Source of the DNA: Lepus europaeus
Taxonomy: Eukaryota; Chordata; Mammalia; Lagomorpha; Leporidae
Direction of reading: 5' to 3'
Assembly: GCF_033115175.1 (NCBI RefSeq)
Contig: NC_084835.1
Location: forward strand, 55,118,948-55,182,947
DNA: 64,000 nucleotides
Shown: positions 11,722 to 24,303 of the stretch, in pieces
How the letters are laid out: the number at the start of each line of letters is the position of its first letter
How positions within the stretch are numbered: the first letter of the stretch is position 1
The notes under the pieces: generated by a model
The model's input: the letters and a program-made list of their open reading frames with translations, nothing else
The model's database searches: none
Told to the model about the DNA's origin: nothing
Program-made: the position numbers and the translations under genes

Positions 11722-12030
11722 TTTAAAAAATACCTGTTTGAAAGGCAGAAGAGAGAGACAGAGATCTATCATGCACTGGTTCACTCCCCCAAATGTCCAC
11801 AACACCCTGGGTTGGGCCAGGCCAGGCCAAAGCCAGGAGCCAGAACCCAATCTGGGTCTTTCAAATGGGTGGCAGGAACTCGAGAACTTGGGCCATCACC
11901 TGCTGCCTCCCAGCATGTGCATTAGCAGGAAACTAGAATCAGAAGTGGAGCTGGGACTCAAATCCAGACACTGATAGGAGATGCTGGCGTCCAAAGTGTT
12001 GTCTTAACCACTATGCTAAACGCCTGCCCC
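11722..12030 (-). repeat. CSINE, divergent
   Basis: Reverse-strand body with 'gtgaaccagtgcatgataga' and 'aggaaactagaatcag' on the plus strand; the head 'ggggcaggcgtttagcatag' reads leftward from 12030. Confidence 0.85.
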
Positions 12031-12234
12031 AACTTTTATAGAAATTTCTCATTAAATTAAAAGCTTTTAATTACACGTTTATAGAAACTCCACAATGGGA
12101 TATATGGAGATCCCTTTAGGTTTTTGTGAAACTTAAATAGAAGTATAAAATCAGTTGAGGATGGGCAAAGAATACTTGAAAGCAGTAATGTATCAAGTAA
12201 GTGAGCCAGATGCAAGTGTTTTCCACGTTTGTGT

Positions 12235-12530
12235 TGGGGGCTGCTGTTGTAATGCAGAGGGTTAAGCTGCCACCTACAAACACCAGCACCCCATTTAAAT
12301 GCTGGTTCTAGCCCCAGCTGCTCCACTTCTAATCCAGCACCGTGCTGATGCTCCTAGGAAAGCAGCAGAAGGTGGCCCAAACGCTTTGGTTCCTGCCACC
12401 ATGTGGAAGACCCGGAGGGAGTTCCTGGTTCCTGGTTTCATCCTGGCCATTTGTAGAGGGAACCAGATTCTCTGTCTCTCCCCCTCTCTAACTCTGCCTT
12501 TCAAATAATTGAATAAATCTTTTAAAAAGT
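12235..12530 (+). repeat. CSINE, divergent
   Basis: Head gggggctgctgttgtaatgc, body 'ctaggaaagcagcagaaggt' and tail 'caaataattgaataaatctt'. Confidence 0.85.
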
Positions 12531-12639
12531 TACTGTTGATGTTGTTTTCTCCAGTTACTTCCAAAAAGAATCTGCTTTTCTGAAAATTAAATGAAAGTAT
12601 TGATAATAGTTGATACTTTAATACTGACTACACCCTCAT

Positions 12640-12760
12640 TTAGTTGTTACATAATCCGGTGGGGATATTTATGATTTTTTTTGCAGATGACAAAGTAAAT
12701 TGTCCAAGGTCAAGCGGTAGAACCATGCTGCAGAATCTGTGCTAATAATGAAACTGTGCC
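12640..12760 (-). repeat. MIR-like fragment
   Basis: 'gcagatgacaaagtaaattgtccaaggtcaagcggtaga' contains the MIR core order (reverse strand), about 70 percent similar by eye. Short and old. Confidence 0.4.
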
Positions 12761-12879
12761 CACTGAGAAGGTGTACTCAGAACTGAAAGCTGCCAGCCAC
12801 ATGGGTTCTAGGAAAGTGTTTCGATATTTCATAATGTTTGGGTAATTATGTACAGAGAGTTGGTAGCTGGGAAAGGATG

Positions 12880-12995
12880 TTATCTTGCTGGAATGTGAGC
12901 TTCAGCAATACAGGGGCCATCATGTTGTTCAATGTTTTAACCCAGATGCCTGGCACATGCCAGGTATTTACTGAGTGAATGAAGCCCCAAGAAAT
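12880..12995 (+). repeat. L2 3'-end-like fragment
   Basis: 'tgtgagcttcagcaatacag', then 'gatgcctggcacatgccagg' and 'tatttactgagtgaatgaa', the order seen in the L2 3' end. Confidence 0.5.
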
Positions 12996-13154
12996 TTTTT
13001 TTAATTCATAATTTTTTAATAGCATACAGGACTTATTTTAATTAATTTATAAGGAAATGAGAGCACTTCTCTAAGAGGTATAATGTTAAAGTGTTTCTAT
13101 TATAAAGATGAAAATATTTTTGAAATATAAAAATTATTTCTTAAATGTGATTGC

Positions 13155-13402
13155 AGGGTCAGGCATTTGGCCTAGTAGTTAAGACACTGGTTAATGTACC
13201 CCTCTCCCATATCAGAATGCTTGAGTTCAAGTCCTGGCTTTGCTGGGGATTCCAGCTTCCTTGCTGACGCGTGGAAGACCTGGATTGAGTTGCAGGCTCT
13301 GGCATAGCCCAGCCATGACCATGGCAGACATTTGGGGAGTGAACCATCACACAGAAGCTAGCTCTCTCCTGTATCTGTCTGCTCTCAAATTATGTAATTG
13401 AT
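13155..13402 (+). repeat. CSINE, divergent
   Basis: 'gcatttggcctagtagttaa', 'ttgagttcaagtcctggctt' and 'ggggagtgaaccatcacaca' mark an old C repeat. The next SINE landed at its tail. Confidence 0.75.
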
Positions 13403-13408
13403 TTTTCT

Positions 13409-13735
13409 TTTTTTTTGAAGATTTATTTATTTTACTTGAAAGAGTTACACAGAGAGAAGAGTGGCAGAGAGAGAGTCTTCCATGCAATGGTTCACTCTCC
13501 AGTTGGCCGCAATGGCCTTAGCTGCACGGATCCAAAGCCAGGAGCCAGGAGCTTCTTCCAGGTCTCCCACGCAGATATAGGGGCCCAAAGACTTGGGCCG
13601 CCTTCTACTACTTTCCCAGGCCATAGCAAAGAGCTGGATCGGAAGTGAAGCAGCGGGGACTCAAACCAGCACCCATATGGGATGCTGGCACTGCACGAAG
13701 TGGCTTTACCCATTATGCCACAACACCAGGCCCCC
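13409..13735 (-). repeat. CSINE, full length, with target duplication
   Basis: Reverse-strand element from 'gaagatttatttattttact' to 'gtggcataatgggtaaagcc'. Flanked by tgtaattgattttt at 13395-13408 and 13736-13749. Confidence 0.93.
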
Positions 13736-13984
13736 TGTAATTGATTTTTTTAATGTGGATACAATGTTTCAGTTTCCTAAGAATAATGATCTGGTTAGGC
13801 AGGAAGTAGAGGTAGTTTATGGATATTGTTCCTCCAAATAGTCTAGGAGGAACAATCAACAAACTACCCATACTGAAATTTTACTGTCTTTTTAGAGCAC
13901 ATGAAATACTCTTTTTTTTTTTTTCAAGGTTTAAAAGGTTTTATCCTATAGTTAAAAGTAAGATTTGATTGAAAAATCTGTAAG

Positions 13985-14235
13985 TTTATTATATGTGATG
14001 ATTAATTTTATATGTCAACTTGGCTAGGCTATAGTATTTATTTAATCAAATATGATTTTAGGTGTTTCTGTGATGGTATTATGAAGATGTGGTTAATACA
14101 ATCAGTTGACTTGGAGAGTGCCCTCAATAAACAGTCTCTCTAAATCTAGATATAGATGTAGATATTTATATATATTTTTCAATCAGTTGGTGTTGTATCT
14201 CTCCAGAACCCTGGCTGATTCAGGTTTGGAAACCA
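13985..14235 (+). repeat. Old mammalian interspersed repeat
   Basis: 'gtgatgattaattttatatgtcaacttgg' to 'ctccagaaccctggctgatt' matches the beginning and end of a widespread old mammalian repeat I recognise but cannot name with certainty. It has lost part of its middle. Confidence 0.5.
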
Positions 14236-15725
14236 AGAGTTACTGTAGAGGAAAGAATTTTGATGAATTTTCTGAATGGGTCTGCAGTTTTTGGGATTGA
14301 ATTTCCAATCTGGTTAGATTTGAAGGCACTGCTGACTGCAGTGGTAGAGAACACTGTGTTCATGGTGTGGGTGTGGCAGTGAGATATGCAGAGTATCACC
14401 ATTCGGTACTCCTGCTCAAATGCCTGGAGAAGGCAAGGGGTTGAATGATCCTAGAACATTTTTCTCAGATTGATGAGATTGGCCGGTTGGTCCTCAGTCT
14501 GCTGGATAAACCAAGAGCAGAATAGGGTGAACTCAGGGCTTCGGATTCCCAGCTTAAGCTCCATATAACTCACCTAAGAATTTCTGTCGCTGCCCTACAG
14601 AAACCTTGTCATAGCCGAGTAGGGGAGGTTGCTGAAACCCAAACCCAGAGTCTTATCCTGAAAATGACTGAATTACAATGCCGATAAATTCCCAGCATCA
14701 CAAGGTACAGGCTGTTTAAATGAGGGCATTGACTGAGGAGAAATGGGTCCTCAAATTCCAAAAGGGAACCTATGTTCAGAAGATCCAGATCCTGGTGAAG
14801 GTTGGGATAGTAAACCTCTAAGTTCTGTTCTCATCTTGTTTTGCAAGTAAAAGCAGTCCTTCCACCCCTATTTGAGGAGGTTTCCTCTGCCTTGCCTAAA
14901 GAACCTGTCAGGATTCCACTTGAGTTAGTTGCCCTGCAAGACACTGCCGGTTCTCTTGACATACCACTTCTCCTCTTTGCTTCTTGAACTACAAGACTCA
15001 AATGCAGCAGGTCCTGAAGGGTAAGATATAAAGTGTGATCCATGAGGAGGATCCTTTTAAAAAAAAAACTGCATTTTTAAAAAATTTATGCAGACAGAAA
15101 TATTGGGAATGTGCTTGGGAATGAGTTTTAAGGGTGTGGGCTAAAAAAAAATCATGGAGGAAACATGAAGCTGGAGCAGGTGAACCAACTGATCCAGCAG
15201 AGCTTCTGGATTCAGTTCTGTGACTTGAGGAATTAGAGAGGGCTCTTAACAGTTTTGTTGGTTGATCTGGTTGCCTGGTTGGCAGGTGGTTGAAACATGA
15301 ACTAGAAAGTAGCCTACATGGAATGAGGCTGAAGTGCCAGGAGGTTCACTGCAGAGGAAGGGCCCCAGAGGCTTAGGGAGACCAGAGTGCTAGGGTGGGT
15401 TTAACACAGGAGGTCTGCTCACCCAGTCTGCAGGGGTGCAGAGGACACACTTTGATCACTCATCAGGATGGTGAGAGGCAGATGTTTTAAGAGAGCCCCA
15501 GAATCTGTGAAGGGCACTATGGGTGCTCCTCTGTGTGGATCAGAAATTACAGTGGGGGCTGCTGCTGCTGTACTGGGAACCCTTCCATGGAGTGGGGTTT
15601 GTTGGACCCAGGTGGGAGGGACCAGATGGCAGCACTTCATCACCAAAAACTAAGCAGGCATGGTACCATAATGGAGCAAACTATTTAAGCTCACAGAGAC
15701 CTGTAATCTTGGCTGATTGATCATG
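14236..15725. repeat. Possible old retrovirus-like (MaLR/ERVL) internal remnant
   Basis: About 1.5 kb without SINEs. The style suggests mammalian apparent-LTR internal sequence, for instance 'ctgctgctgctgtactggga', 'ggttggaccc'-like stretches and a run near 15640-15720. It has no long open frame; the longest is about 75 codons, so nothing functional remains. Assignment is by impression only, and it could be plain intron. Confidence 0.3.
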
Positions 15726-15794
15726 GTGTCCCTTAAAGAGAACTAAAGGACAAGTGCTGAGTTCTGATTTGATCTGTTTAAACAGAAGAGTTCT

Positions 15795-16132
15795 TTTTTT
15801 TTTTTTTTTTTTTTTTTTAGATTTATTTTATTTATTTGAGAGTTACAGTGAGAGGTAGAGACAGAGAGAGGTCTTCCATCCATTGGTTCACTCCCCAGAT
15901 GGCTGCAATGGGCGGAGCTGCGCTGATCCGAAGCCAGGAGCCAGGTGCTTCTTCCTGGTCTCCCATGCAGGGGTGTGGAGGCCCAAGGACTTGGGCTGTC
16001 TTCCACTGCTTTCCCAGGCCACAGCAGAGAGCTGGTTGAGAAGAGGAGCAGCCGGGACTAGAACCGGCACCCATATGGGATGCTGGTGCTTCAGGCCAGG
16101 GCTTTAACCCACTGCGCTACAGCACCAGCCCC
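15795..16132 (-). repeat. CSINE, full length, perfect target duplication
   Basis: Poly(T) of more than 20 bases at the left, complete body, head at the right. Flanked by the 16-base duplication TAAACAGAAGAGTTCT at 15779-15794 and 16133-16148. The perfect duplication and long tail suggest a fairly recent insertion. Confidence 0.95.
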
Positions 16133-16274
16133 TAAACAGAAGAGTTCTAAGTCAAGTGAAGTTTAACCTGAATGACCAAAACAGTGATATTCTCTTAATC
16201 AATTCCCAAATATGAGTCATTTTACAGATATAACCATTTGAATGAAGGGAGACTTTTGAAACTCCCTCCTTGTT

Positions 16275-16605
16275 TTTTAAAAAAGATTTACTTTTTGAAA
16301 GGCAGAGTTGCAGAGAGAGAAAGAAGGACAGCTAAAGAGAGACCATCCATCTGCTAATTCACTCCCTCAATGGTCTCAATGGCCAGGGTGGATCCAGGCA
16401 GGAGCTAGGAGCCAAGAGCTTCCTCCAGGTCTCCTCCCACAGGGATAGCAGGAACCCAAGTGCTTGGGCCATTCTCTGCTGCTTTCCCAGGCCATTAGCA
16501 AGGAGCTGGAGCTGAAGTAGAGCAGCTGAGACTAAAACTGGTGCCCATTTGGGATACCCGCTTGGCAAGCAGCGGCTTAACCTACTGCGCCAGCCCCAGC
16601 TGGGC
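16275..16605 (-). repeat. CSINE, divergent
   Basis: Reverse strand; 'aaaaaagatttactttttga' at the left, 'ggctggcgcagtaggttaag' read leftward at the right. Confidence 0.85.
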
Positions 16606-16609
16606 CCTT

Positions 16610-17455
16610 TTGAGACACAACATCACTCTTCTGCCAAAAATTTATACCGTTAGCTTTTTCCCTAGTCTTTTACAAAAGGACCTGTGACTTTTTTTGCCAG
16701 AGTGACTATGCTTTGGAGAAAAGGAAATAATCAGACTTTTCCAGGATTACCAAACACTGACTGAACTGACAGAATGACCCAAAATGTTGTTGTGGCCCAC
16801 CATTCAGAGTAGAGGTTTATGCAGCTCAGGTAGTCAGTGGAATTTTAGCTCAGGTTCACCCCAGTGGGTCAGTAGGTCCCTGTGCCACCCTGTGATTATT
16901 TCCCCAATGTTGGAATGCAAAATTTGTGCAGACATAGTTGGCAACCGGCTGAATCACTTATGAGTTTGTTTTTTCAAGAGGATGAACTCTTTGTTATCCA
17001 GCTCTCCAGATTCATACTTTTGGTGACTTTTCATTGATGTGGATATAAGCTAATAATAAAGAATACACAGTTACATGTAATTCAGAAAGCAGTAATCTGG
17101 GATCCTAAGTTAAACTCAGGAGTTTAGTTCTCTCTTGGTTCCTGTGTACAAAGCCAAAGGTCAGAGAAGACCAGTTAGCTAGATAATTGTTTTGGGCAGA
17201 TTTCTCTACAGGGTGAAAAACAGAAGCCACCAAGTTCACTTTATCCTTCTTGCTGCGTGTCACTTTTCCCAAGTAAAGTAATTTGCACTTGCTCTTTACT
17301 TGGGAATTCTTAAATCCTTTACAATTCCATAAATACATTACAATTCCAGTCTTTACTTGAAGGCAGTGACTGTTTGCACATATACCAAGTGCCAGAAGAG
17401 TTACAATTGTGTGTAATGTCAAGCATTTGGTAGTTGGTCAGTGAAAAACTCTGTT
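16610..17455. other. FAM210A intron 1, unassigned
   Basis: Unique-looking AT-rich sequence. A 105-codon minus-strand frame at 17105-17422 has no recognisable domain and is not supported as a gene. Confidence 0.5.
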
Positions 17456-17474
17456 GTTGCTTTATAACCATTTT

Positions 17475-17796
17475 TTTAAAAAAGATTTATTTATTTATTT
17501 GAAAGAGTTACATAGAGAAGGAAAGGCAGAGAGAGAGGTCTTCCATTTGCTGGTTCACTCCCCAATTGGCCGCAATAGCCGGAGATGCACTGATCTGAAG
17601 CCAAGAGCCAGGAGCATCTTCTGAGTCTCCCATGAGGGTGCAAGGACCCAAGGACCTGGGCCATCTTCTACTGCTTTCCCAGACCATAGCAGAGAGCTGG
17701 ATTGGAAGTAGAGCAGCCGGGACTCTAACCGGCACCCGTGTGGGATGCCGGCACTGCAGGCAGTGGCTTTACCCACTACACCACAGCGCCAGCCCC
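17475..17796 (-). repeat. CSINE, full length, perfect target duplication
   Basis: Flanked by GCTTTATAACCATTTT at 17459-17474 and 17797-17812 (16 bases). Full reverse-strand element. Confidence 0.95.
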
Positions 17797-18167
17797 GCTT
17801 TATAACCATTTTACATTGGTCTGCTGTACCTGATCTGAAGGTGCAGAAGAAAATACTCTGGTTCCTACCCCTTGAGAAGTTCTAATGCTGTTGAGAAAAC
17901 AATGAATTAAGTTTCCTGGAGCAGTGTTGAGCAGCTAGGAGATGGCTCAGTGAATATTTCAGAGTCAAGTCCTTCACTGCTCCTGACCTTTGAAGCATTG
18001 GTAGAGTCTGGCCTCAGGCATCATCTGCCAGTCTCTGCAGAGGTTGGCTGGAATTACAAGTCTGTGCTAATTCACGTGTTTAAATATTTTCAAGATTGTA
18101 TACATATGGGTACCCCTGGGATGCTTTTATGTTCTAGTGCAAGGTTTACTAGTTTAAGAAGTGCTGA

Positions 18168-18405
18168 GGGGGCTGGCATTGTTGTAGCAAGTTAAGCTGC
18201 CACCTGTGATACCTATACGTGTGCTTTCTATTAACGCACCTGGAAAAGCAGTGGAAGATGGCCCACGTGCCTGGACCAGGCTCCTGGCTTTGACCTGACC
18301 CAGCCCTGACTGTTGCAGCCACTTGGAGAGTGAACCAGTGAATGGAAGATCTCTCTCTGTCTCTCCCTTTTTCTGTAATTCTGCCTTTCAAATAAATTGC
18401 TTTTT
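18168..18405 (+). repeat. CSINE, internally shortened
   Basis: Head 'ggggctggcattgttgtagc' and tail 'caaataaattgc'; about 60 bases of the left body are missing. Confidence 0.8.
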
Positions 18406-18670
18406 GAAAGAACTGCTCTGAAGGCTGGAGATCTTAAATTGGTGGTAAGGAAGAAGGGGGCTGAAAATAGAAAGAGTAAATCATGGTAATTTGAGAAAAA
18501 ACTTAAAAGATGGTAGTTGCAAAATGTCGAATCTTACCTCTGGTGTTGAAGCTTTTGTCATGTTGTTTTCTGTCAGCATACATTGTAGACTTACATCAGG
18601 CAAGAATGCCAAAATTTTTTAAGTTGTCCTTCAAGAAAAAATGGTTTTGTGGGGAAGTTACTGGGTTTTT

Positions 18671-19020
18671 GTTTTTTGTTTGTTTGTTTGTTTGTTTTTT
18701 GACAGGCAGAGTTAGACAGTGAGAGAGAGAGACAGAGAGAAAGGTCTTCCTTTTTTCCGTTGGTTCACCCCCCAAGTGGCCACTATGGCCGGCGCGCTAT
18801 GCCAATCCAAAGCCAGGAGCCAGGTGCCTCCTCTTGGTCTCCCATGCCAGTGCAGGGCCCAAGGACCTGGGCCATCTTCCAATGCCTTCCTGGGCCACAG
18901 CAGAGAGCTGGACTGGAAGAGGAGCAACCGAGACAGAATCTGGCGCCCCAACTGGGACTAGAACCCCGGGGTGCCAGTGCCGCAGGCGGAGGATTAGCCA
19001 AGTGAGCCACGGCACCGGCT
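18671..19020 (-). repeat. CSINE (younger subfamily), with target duplication
   Basis: (gttt)n tail at the left, 'gacaggcagagttagacagt', then the young-type body with 'ccggttgctcctcttcc' (reverse strand) and head 'gccggtgccgtggctcactt'. Flanked by gaagttactgg(g)tttt at about 18654 and 19021. Confidence 0.93.
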
Positions 19021-19427
19021 GAAGTTACTGGTTTTAACATTGAGAAGTTTAAATTTATAATCATCAGTTAAAGTTGTGCTGTGAGGAACAAGGCTTTATT
19101 AGAACTGTGTAATTAAAACTTGTAATTATAGAAAAGATTATAACCAAGTCATCCTTTCAAGATCTGAACATCTTAGCTGTTGACATCTCTGGCATTTTTA
19201 ACAAGGAAAGACAGAGCTGGACTGAGGAAAGTCAGTGACACCAGATGAGCCACCCAGCAGGTGATCTGTGTGGTCCAAGTCCATGAGAACTACCTGCACT
19301 TTCTCAGCGGACCATAGTGAGACTTTAATCCCTCAGCTCTCACGTTCTCAAGTTCTTCGTTTTGACTCCTTTTTTCATCAGTGGAGATAATATTTTCAGG
19401 AAGGGTGTATTTTGTGTTAAGTCTGTT

Positions 19428-19724
19428 CAGGCATTGTGACCCCTGGGTAGAGTCCCTACTTGGGACACTCGCATCCTGTATTGGAGTCCCTGTTCATGTC
19501 ACGGTTGCTTCCTGCCTTTGCATTTGGGAGGCAACAGATGCTGGCTCAAGCTCTTGGGACATATGGAATATTCAGATGGAGTTCCTGGCTCCTGACATCT
19601 GCTTAACCTAACCCTGGCTATTGCAGGCATTTGGAGAGTGAAGCCAGCAGATGGAAGACCACTTTCTCTGTGTCTCCCTCTCTTTCTGCCAATCTGCCTT
19701 TCGAATAAAGACATCTTTTAAAAA
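19428..19724 (+). repeat. CSINE, old
   Basis: 'gcattgtgacccctgggtag', 'ggaggcaacagatgctggct', 'ttggagagtgaagccagcag' and tail 'cgaataaagacatctttta'. Confidence 0.75.
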
Positions 19725-19734
19725 ACACCACATG

Positions 19735-19905
19735 CTGGGTGACTTTAACAGAATTTTGTTTTTCACAGTGCTGGAGACTAGGATGTCCACAGTCAAGGTG
19801 CTAGCAGATGAAGTGTCTAGTGAGGGCTGGTGCATTGACAGCCATTTTTTTACTAGAACCTCACATGGTAAAGGGCCAACAGCCTGTTGGTTTTGCACTG
19901 ACAGA
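19735..19905 (+). repeat. Old interspersed-repeat-like segment
   Basis: 'tttttcacagtgctggagactaggatgtcc' and 'caaggtgctagcagatgaag' resemble a common old mammalian repeat that carries 'cacagttctggaggctagaagtc'. Family not assigned. Confidence 0.4.
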
Positions 19906-20254
19906 CCTTTTTTATATCCTTATTGTTTTTATGTTTTTTAATTTCATTTTCGAGAATCTAAGATCTCTTTTGAGTCTTTGTCTTCTTTTAGTCATTCTTT
20001 CTCCTTGACCATTTCTCTTCTTTCTTATGCAGCTCCTCTAATTTGCCTCTCTACAATGCTGACTTGGCAAAACTTGATAAACACTGGATGCAAGAACTGA
20101 AGTGATAGGAAGATTCCTGGCTGACTTCCATGTAGCTTTTTGTCTTGGGCACCAAATGGGATTGGGAGGACTAGGTATTAATGAGTACCTTATGAGGTGC
20201 TTTGTGTCCAGAATAAACATTTGGGCAGTCCAGGTTGGTTGAGAGACAAAAAAA

Positions 20255-20595
20255 TCTGAGTAGGTGTTGTGGCACAGCAGATTAAGCCACTGCTTTGGAC
20301 ACCCACATCCCTTATCGGGATGAGTCCTGCCTCTGCCTTCCAATCCAGCTTCCTGCTATGCATGTGGGAGACAACAAATGATGGCTCAAGTTTTTGAGTC
20401 CCTCCCACCCACATGAGGCCTAGATGGAATTCCTTCCTCCTGACCCAGCCCTGGTTGTTAGTGGGCATTTGGGGAGTGAACCAGAGGATGGTTCTCTCGA
20501 TTTCTCTCTCTCTCTTGATCTCTCTCTCTCTGTCTTTCTCATTCTCTCCCTACCCCCCACCACCTCCACTCCTTCTGCATTTCAAAGCAACAAAA
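20255..20595 (+). repeat. CSINE with expanded pyrimidine tract
   Basis: 'ggtgttgtggcacagcagat' head region and 'ggggagtgaaccagaggatg'. The pyrimidine stretch before the tail has grown to a (TC)n/(CCT)n tract at about 20497-20570. Confidence 0.8.
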
Positions 20596-21129
20596 ATTGA
20601 ATTGGAAAAAGATCTGGATAGAAAACACAAATTTGTGGTCCATCACTTTAATGGATGCAACACTGTTTACTCATAGACGGTGTGTAGAATGGTCAAAGAG
20701 CTCAGACTTAAAGAGAAGGCTATGATGAGACTGAGAAGGAAACTCCATGATAAAATGGCAGAAGAAAACTGGAGGCTTAGAAACAAGTCTTTGAACAAAT
20801 AGGAAGTAAGTGGTAAGAACAACTCTGCAACAGAATGAAAGGCCTAACAGGTATGAGTCGGAACTCATTGAGTGGTTTGTGGTGGGAGGGCAATGTATGT
20901 GAAAAAGAAGCAGCTATTGTTTTTAAGAAACTGCTGGTCAAAGAGAAGAAATTGGGCAGATACGACAGATCTATTTTCTTGGTGTGTATCTATATGTCAA
21001 AGGAAAGAATCCAATGGAGAGGGCAGTTGAAGATAAAAGAGAGAGAAATGGCAGTAAAAAAAAATGTGAGGAAAATGTAGTCAATGATAATTTTGGTTCA
21101 CTTATAAAAGGAGGAAGATGATAGTTTTA

Positions 21130-21720
21130 TCTGATTATTCATTAAACAGATATTTAATGAGTGCTGCTGTGTGTCAGCTAGCCTTTGTTTTGTCTTGATT
21201 CTTGTGGGACCGTTAAGAGTAAACATAGTAAGCAAGTAAATTATACAGAATGTTGCAAGATGAATGCTCTAAACAAAAGGAACTAAGCAAATTAAGGAAG
21301 ATGAGAACGCAGTAGTGTTTCGGTTTTAAGTAGTATGGTCAAAGTAGTCTTTACAGGTGGCTTGCAGATATCGGGGGAAAGACTGTTCCAATGGGGGAAA
21401 ACAACCGGTGCAATAATTTTAAGGCAGGGACTTTTTTAGCATGATGACAGAGCTGCAAGGGAGCGGGGGAGGGCAGAGTCAGTGAAGACTAGAATGAGAG
21501 AAAGAAATAGGTGAGGTGAGGGAAGAGATTAGGTATGGCTTTGGAAGCAGGTGTACAGACTAGGCTCTCCAAGAGAAGTTTTTAAACAGGAGGGTCATCA
21601 TCTGACTTAAATTTATCGTCTGACAAAAGTAAGTTGTAAGAGGCTTGGAGAGATTGGGCAAAGTGTAGAAGAGTCCTTGAGGGGAATGTGGGAGAGAGCC
21701 GACCAGAAACCATGAATTGT
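21130..21720. repeat. Possible old mid-reiterated repeat
   Basis: 'attaaacagatatttaatgagtgctg', 'gttccaatgggggaaaacaa', 'gcaataattttaaggcaggg' and 'ggaagcaggtgtacagacta' follow the motif order of a widespread mammalian repeat whose copies read '...gcattccaggcagagggaac...gcaaaggcc...'. A second such block lies near 42640-43550. Low certainty, and the family is not named. Confidence 0.35.
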
Positions 21721-21999
21721 CATACAGCACTGAGAGCCTTTCGAGATAGGATGATGTTTGAATACTGTCTATATGTGCTGCTACTATTTACTCAGTTGTA
21801 TAGACTTCAGGAGCAGTGCTCAACTGTTGAGATGTAATTGTGGAAAAAAACAGCTGGACAGTCTCAGAGTTGGATTTTGTGGGATGGTGTGGCAGAAAGA
21901 CAAAGCGGTGATTCCAGTAATGTGCAGTAGGAGATAAGCTGCGTGAAGACCTCAGGCTGAAACAAGGAGGAGCTGCTAGATTTGAAAGGGAAAGGGAAC

Positions 22000-22015
22000 G
22001 GGGGGGGGGGGGGGG
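22000..22015. repeat. Poly(G) run of 16
   Basis: Sixteen G in a row, followed by CGAGGGGGC. It is prone to slippage and sequencing error and able to form G-quadruplex structure on the plus strand. Confidence 0.95.
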
Positions 22016-22419
22016 CGAGGGGGCAGGCACTAGGAGGAGGCTGTGGAGGCTGGAAATAGAAGTAGCTGCAGACTGGGATAGTGTAGCTGTGAGGATTTAA
22101 TTTGTGAAGAGCTAGCAGGTGATTTCAAGGTTAAGGACGTGACTAGAAATGATTTGCTCAAGAACCTAGGTGTAGGATAATATGAAGTACACATGGTTCC
22201 TGTCATAGACCTTGTAAAATCCTTAGAGTTTCCTGGGTGATGGGAGTATTTTTTTTTTTTTAAGTTTAAAATGAGGTCCCTCCATAATTTGTGCAATTAC
22301 GCTAGAGAGGTTGGGGGCTAGTCTCCAGGAAGGGATTATAGGATTGGAACTTCCAGTCCCACCCTCCCTCCTCTGGGAAGGGGCTAGAGATCAGAGAATT
22401 TGCTCTAAATAAACCCTTG

Positions 22420-22880
22420 AACAATAAGATAAAGTGAGTTTTCAGGTGCCGAACACATGGATGTGCCTGAAGGGTAGTGTGCCCAGAAAAACCATAGGAG
22501 CCCTCACCATACCTCACCCTTTCTGTCTCCTTTTGGCTCTCATCTGTATCTATTATAATATCTTTATAGTACACCAGTAAATACAAATAAATGTTTCCTG
22601 AGTTCTGTGAGTCTTCCTAGCAAATTTGTCAAACCCAAGGAGGATTTATGGAATTAATTGAACCCAAGATGGGAACCCCAAGTTCTAGCCATTCAAGTCA
22701 GAAGTGTAAGTGACCACCTTCACTTGTGATTTGCATCTGAAGTGGGGAGTAGTCAGGACTACACCTTGAACCTGTGAGATTTGACTCAAGGTCTTAAGAT
22801 AGGTAGCATCTGATGGAGTGAATGTGGGACACTTAGTGTTGAGAGAATTGTTTATGGTGTGAGGGGGGAATCTCTACATT
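22420..22880 (+). repeat. LTR-like old repeat, copy A
   Basis: Shares ordered blocks with 25440-26010: 'atgtttcctgagttctgtga', 'cctagcaaatttgtcaaacc', 'ttgcatctgaagtggggagt' and 'aacctgtgagatttga'. The shared layout shows a dispersed family. The 'ctctaaataaaccc' and 'tacaaataaatg' sites fit an LTR with poly(A) signals, but I cannot name it. Confidence 0.45.
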
Positions 22881-24204
22881 TGATTACAGAGGTATTATTA
22901 TTGTGAGAGTAGAGGGGAAACAGTTTTTTCCCTTACACTAGGATTACTTGAATTAATGGCCAAAGTTTAGATGAAGGAAGACCCTACTGCATGAGTCTGG
23001 TTTGACCAGCTCACTGGATAAGAAGATGAAGAAGGGAAGCTAGCACTAGTAATTACTGGTATAACTTAGAGTGCTAATGTCAATCAATTTACATTCAGAA
23101 ATTATAAAAGTAAAAGAGTTTTATATGGGGTTTTAGGAATTCAAGAAATGCAGATTTGCTTTAAATCGGTGTTCCAAAGAAGACAGAGATATGGTACTGA
23201 TGTGTTACAAAGCAGTAAAATTTTCTTTGTAGGAAATTTTAGATATTGAGAAAGAACAATGGCTGAGGGACAAACAAAAGATAATGAATGTATATATGAG
23301 TACTTAATAAAAATACTCATAAAGAGTCTGGTAACCTCTTATATGCATCTTCATTCTGGACACAATATAATTATTGGCTCCAGATGTTTGCAATCCGAGG
23401 GTAAAGGTAGTCAATGTTCCCATTCCCAGGCAGCCGACAGGAGATGTGCATAAATCCTATATTTGAGGGATGAAGAAAAGAGCCAAGAAAGAGCTTTGGT
23501 CTTTGTGATAGGAATGCCTCCATTTCTGTCAGGTTGCACGGAGAGAACAACTGCCAGAACTGAAAAGGAGGTGAGTGGCAGTGGGCCATGTGGATTCTGT
23601 AGTCGTGTTACCCTCACAGACCCCTCTGGCTTGCTCGGGAACTTGGGTCTTCTGGAAATAAAGATAAGCATCTTGTACAAATGAATATTTTTAGTAACTT
23701 GGGAAAAATCATTGACTTCTTAAAAGATAGATTTGACTGTTTTAGAAATCATTGAATTATTAGGGAAATTCTATAGGACTTCACTAGGGGGCATAATAAC
23801 CTTTCCTGAAGATTTAAGCCATTGCTCTGTCCTTAGCACAGCCTGTTTTGTGGCTCATTCTGGTATCAGAAAGCACCGAATACAGAATAGATTGAAAGAG
23901 ATGGATTATACATTAGAAATTAAATTGAAACTATTGCATGCCTTCCTTTTTTCTAACAGGCAAACTGAATTTGACTAACCATCAGTGAAGGTGTGATAAG
24001 AAATTAAATAAATCTTATGATATTCTTAATCTGTTGGAGAAAATTTGAATTACGTCCTATTTGGTGACTCGGAGAGAGCTTGAATAACTGGGGGAAATTC
24101 TTTTCTTCACTTGCTGGTTTTATTCTGTTTCATCTTTCAGAGTGCTTCATACTTGTGTTTCAGGGCAAGGCTATACCACTGTCAGTTTTATTTAGCAAGA
24201 CCAC

Positions 24205-24303
24205 AGTGTGCTTTTTAAAAAGAAATTAATAGACTTGATTTTCTGTAGTAGTTTTAGGCCTACAGAAACATTGAGCAGAGATATTGGCATTCCCACAGAC
24301 CCA
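24205..24303 (-). mobile_element. L1 3' UTR fragment (left piece of a broken L1)
   Basis: 'gtagttttaggcctacagaaacattgagcagagatattgg' resembles the reverse complement of the 3' end of old mammalian L1 (L1MA/MB type). It continues at 24850 after an inserted element. Confidence 0.6.
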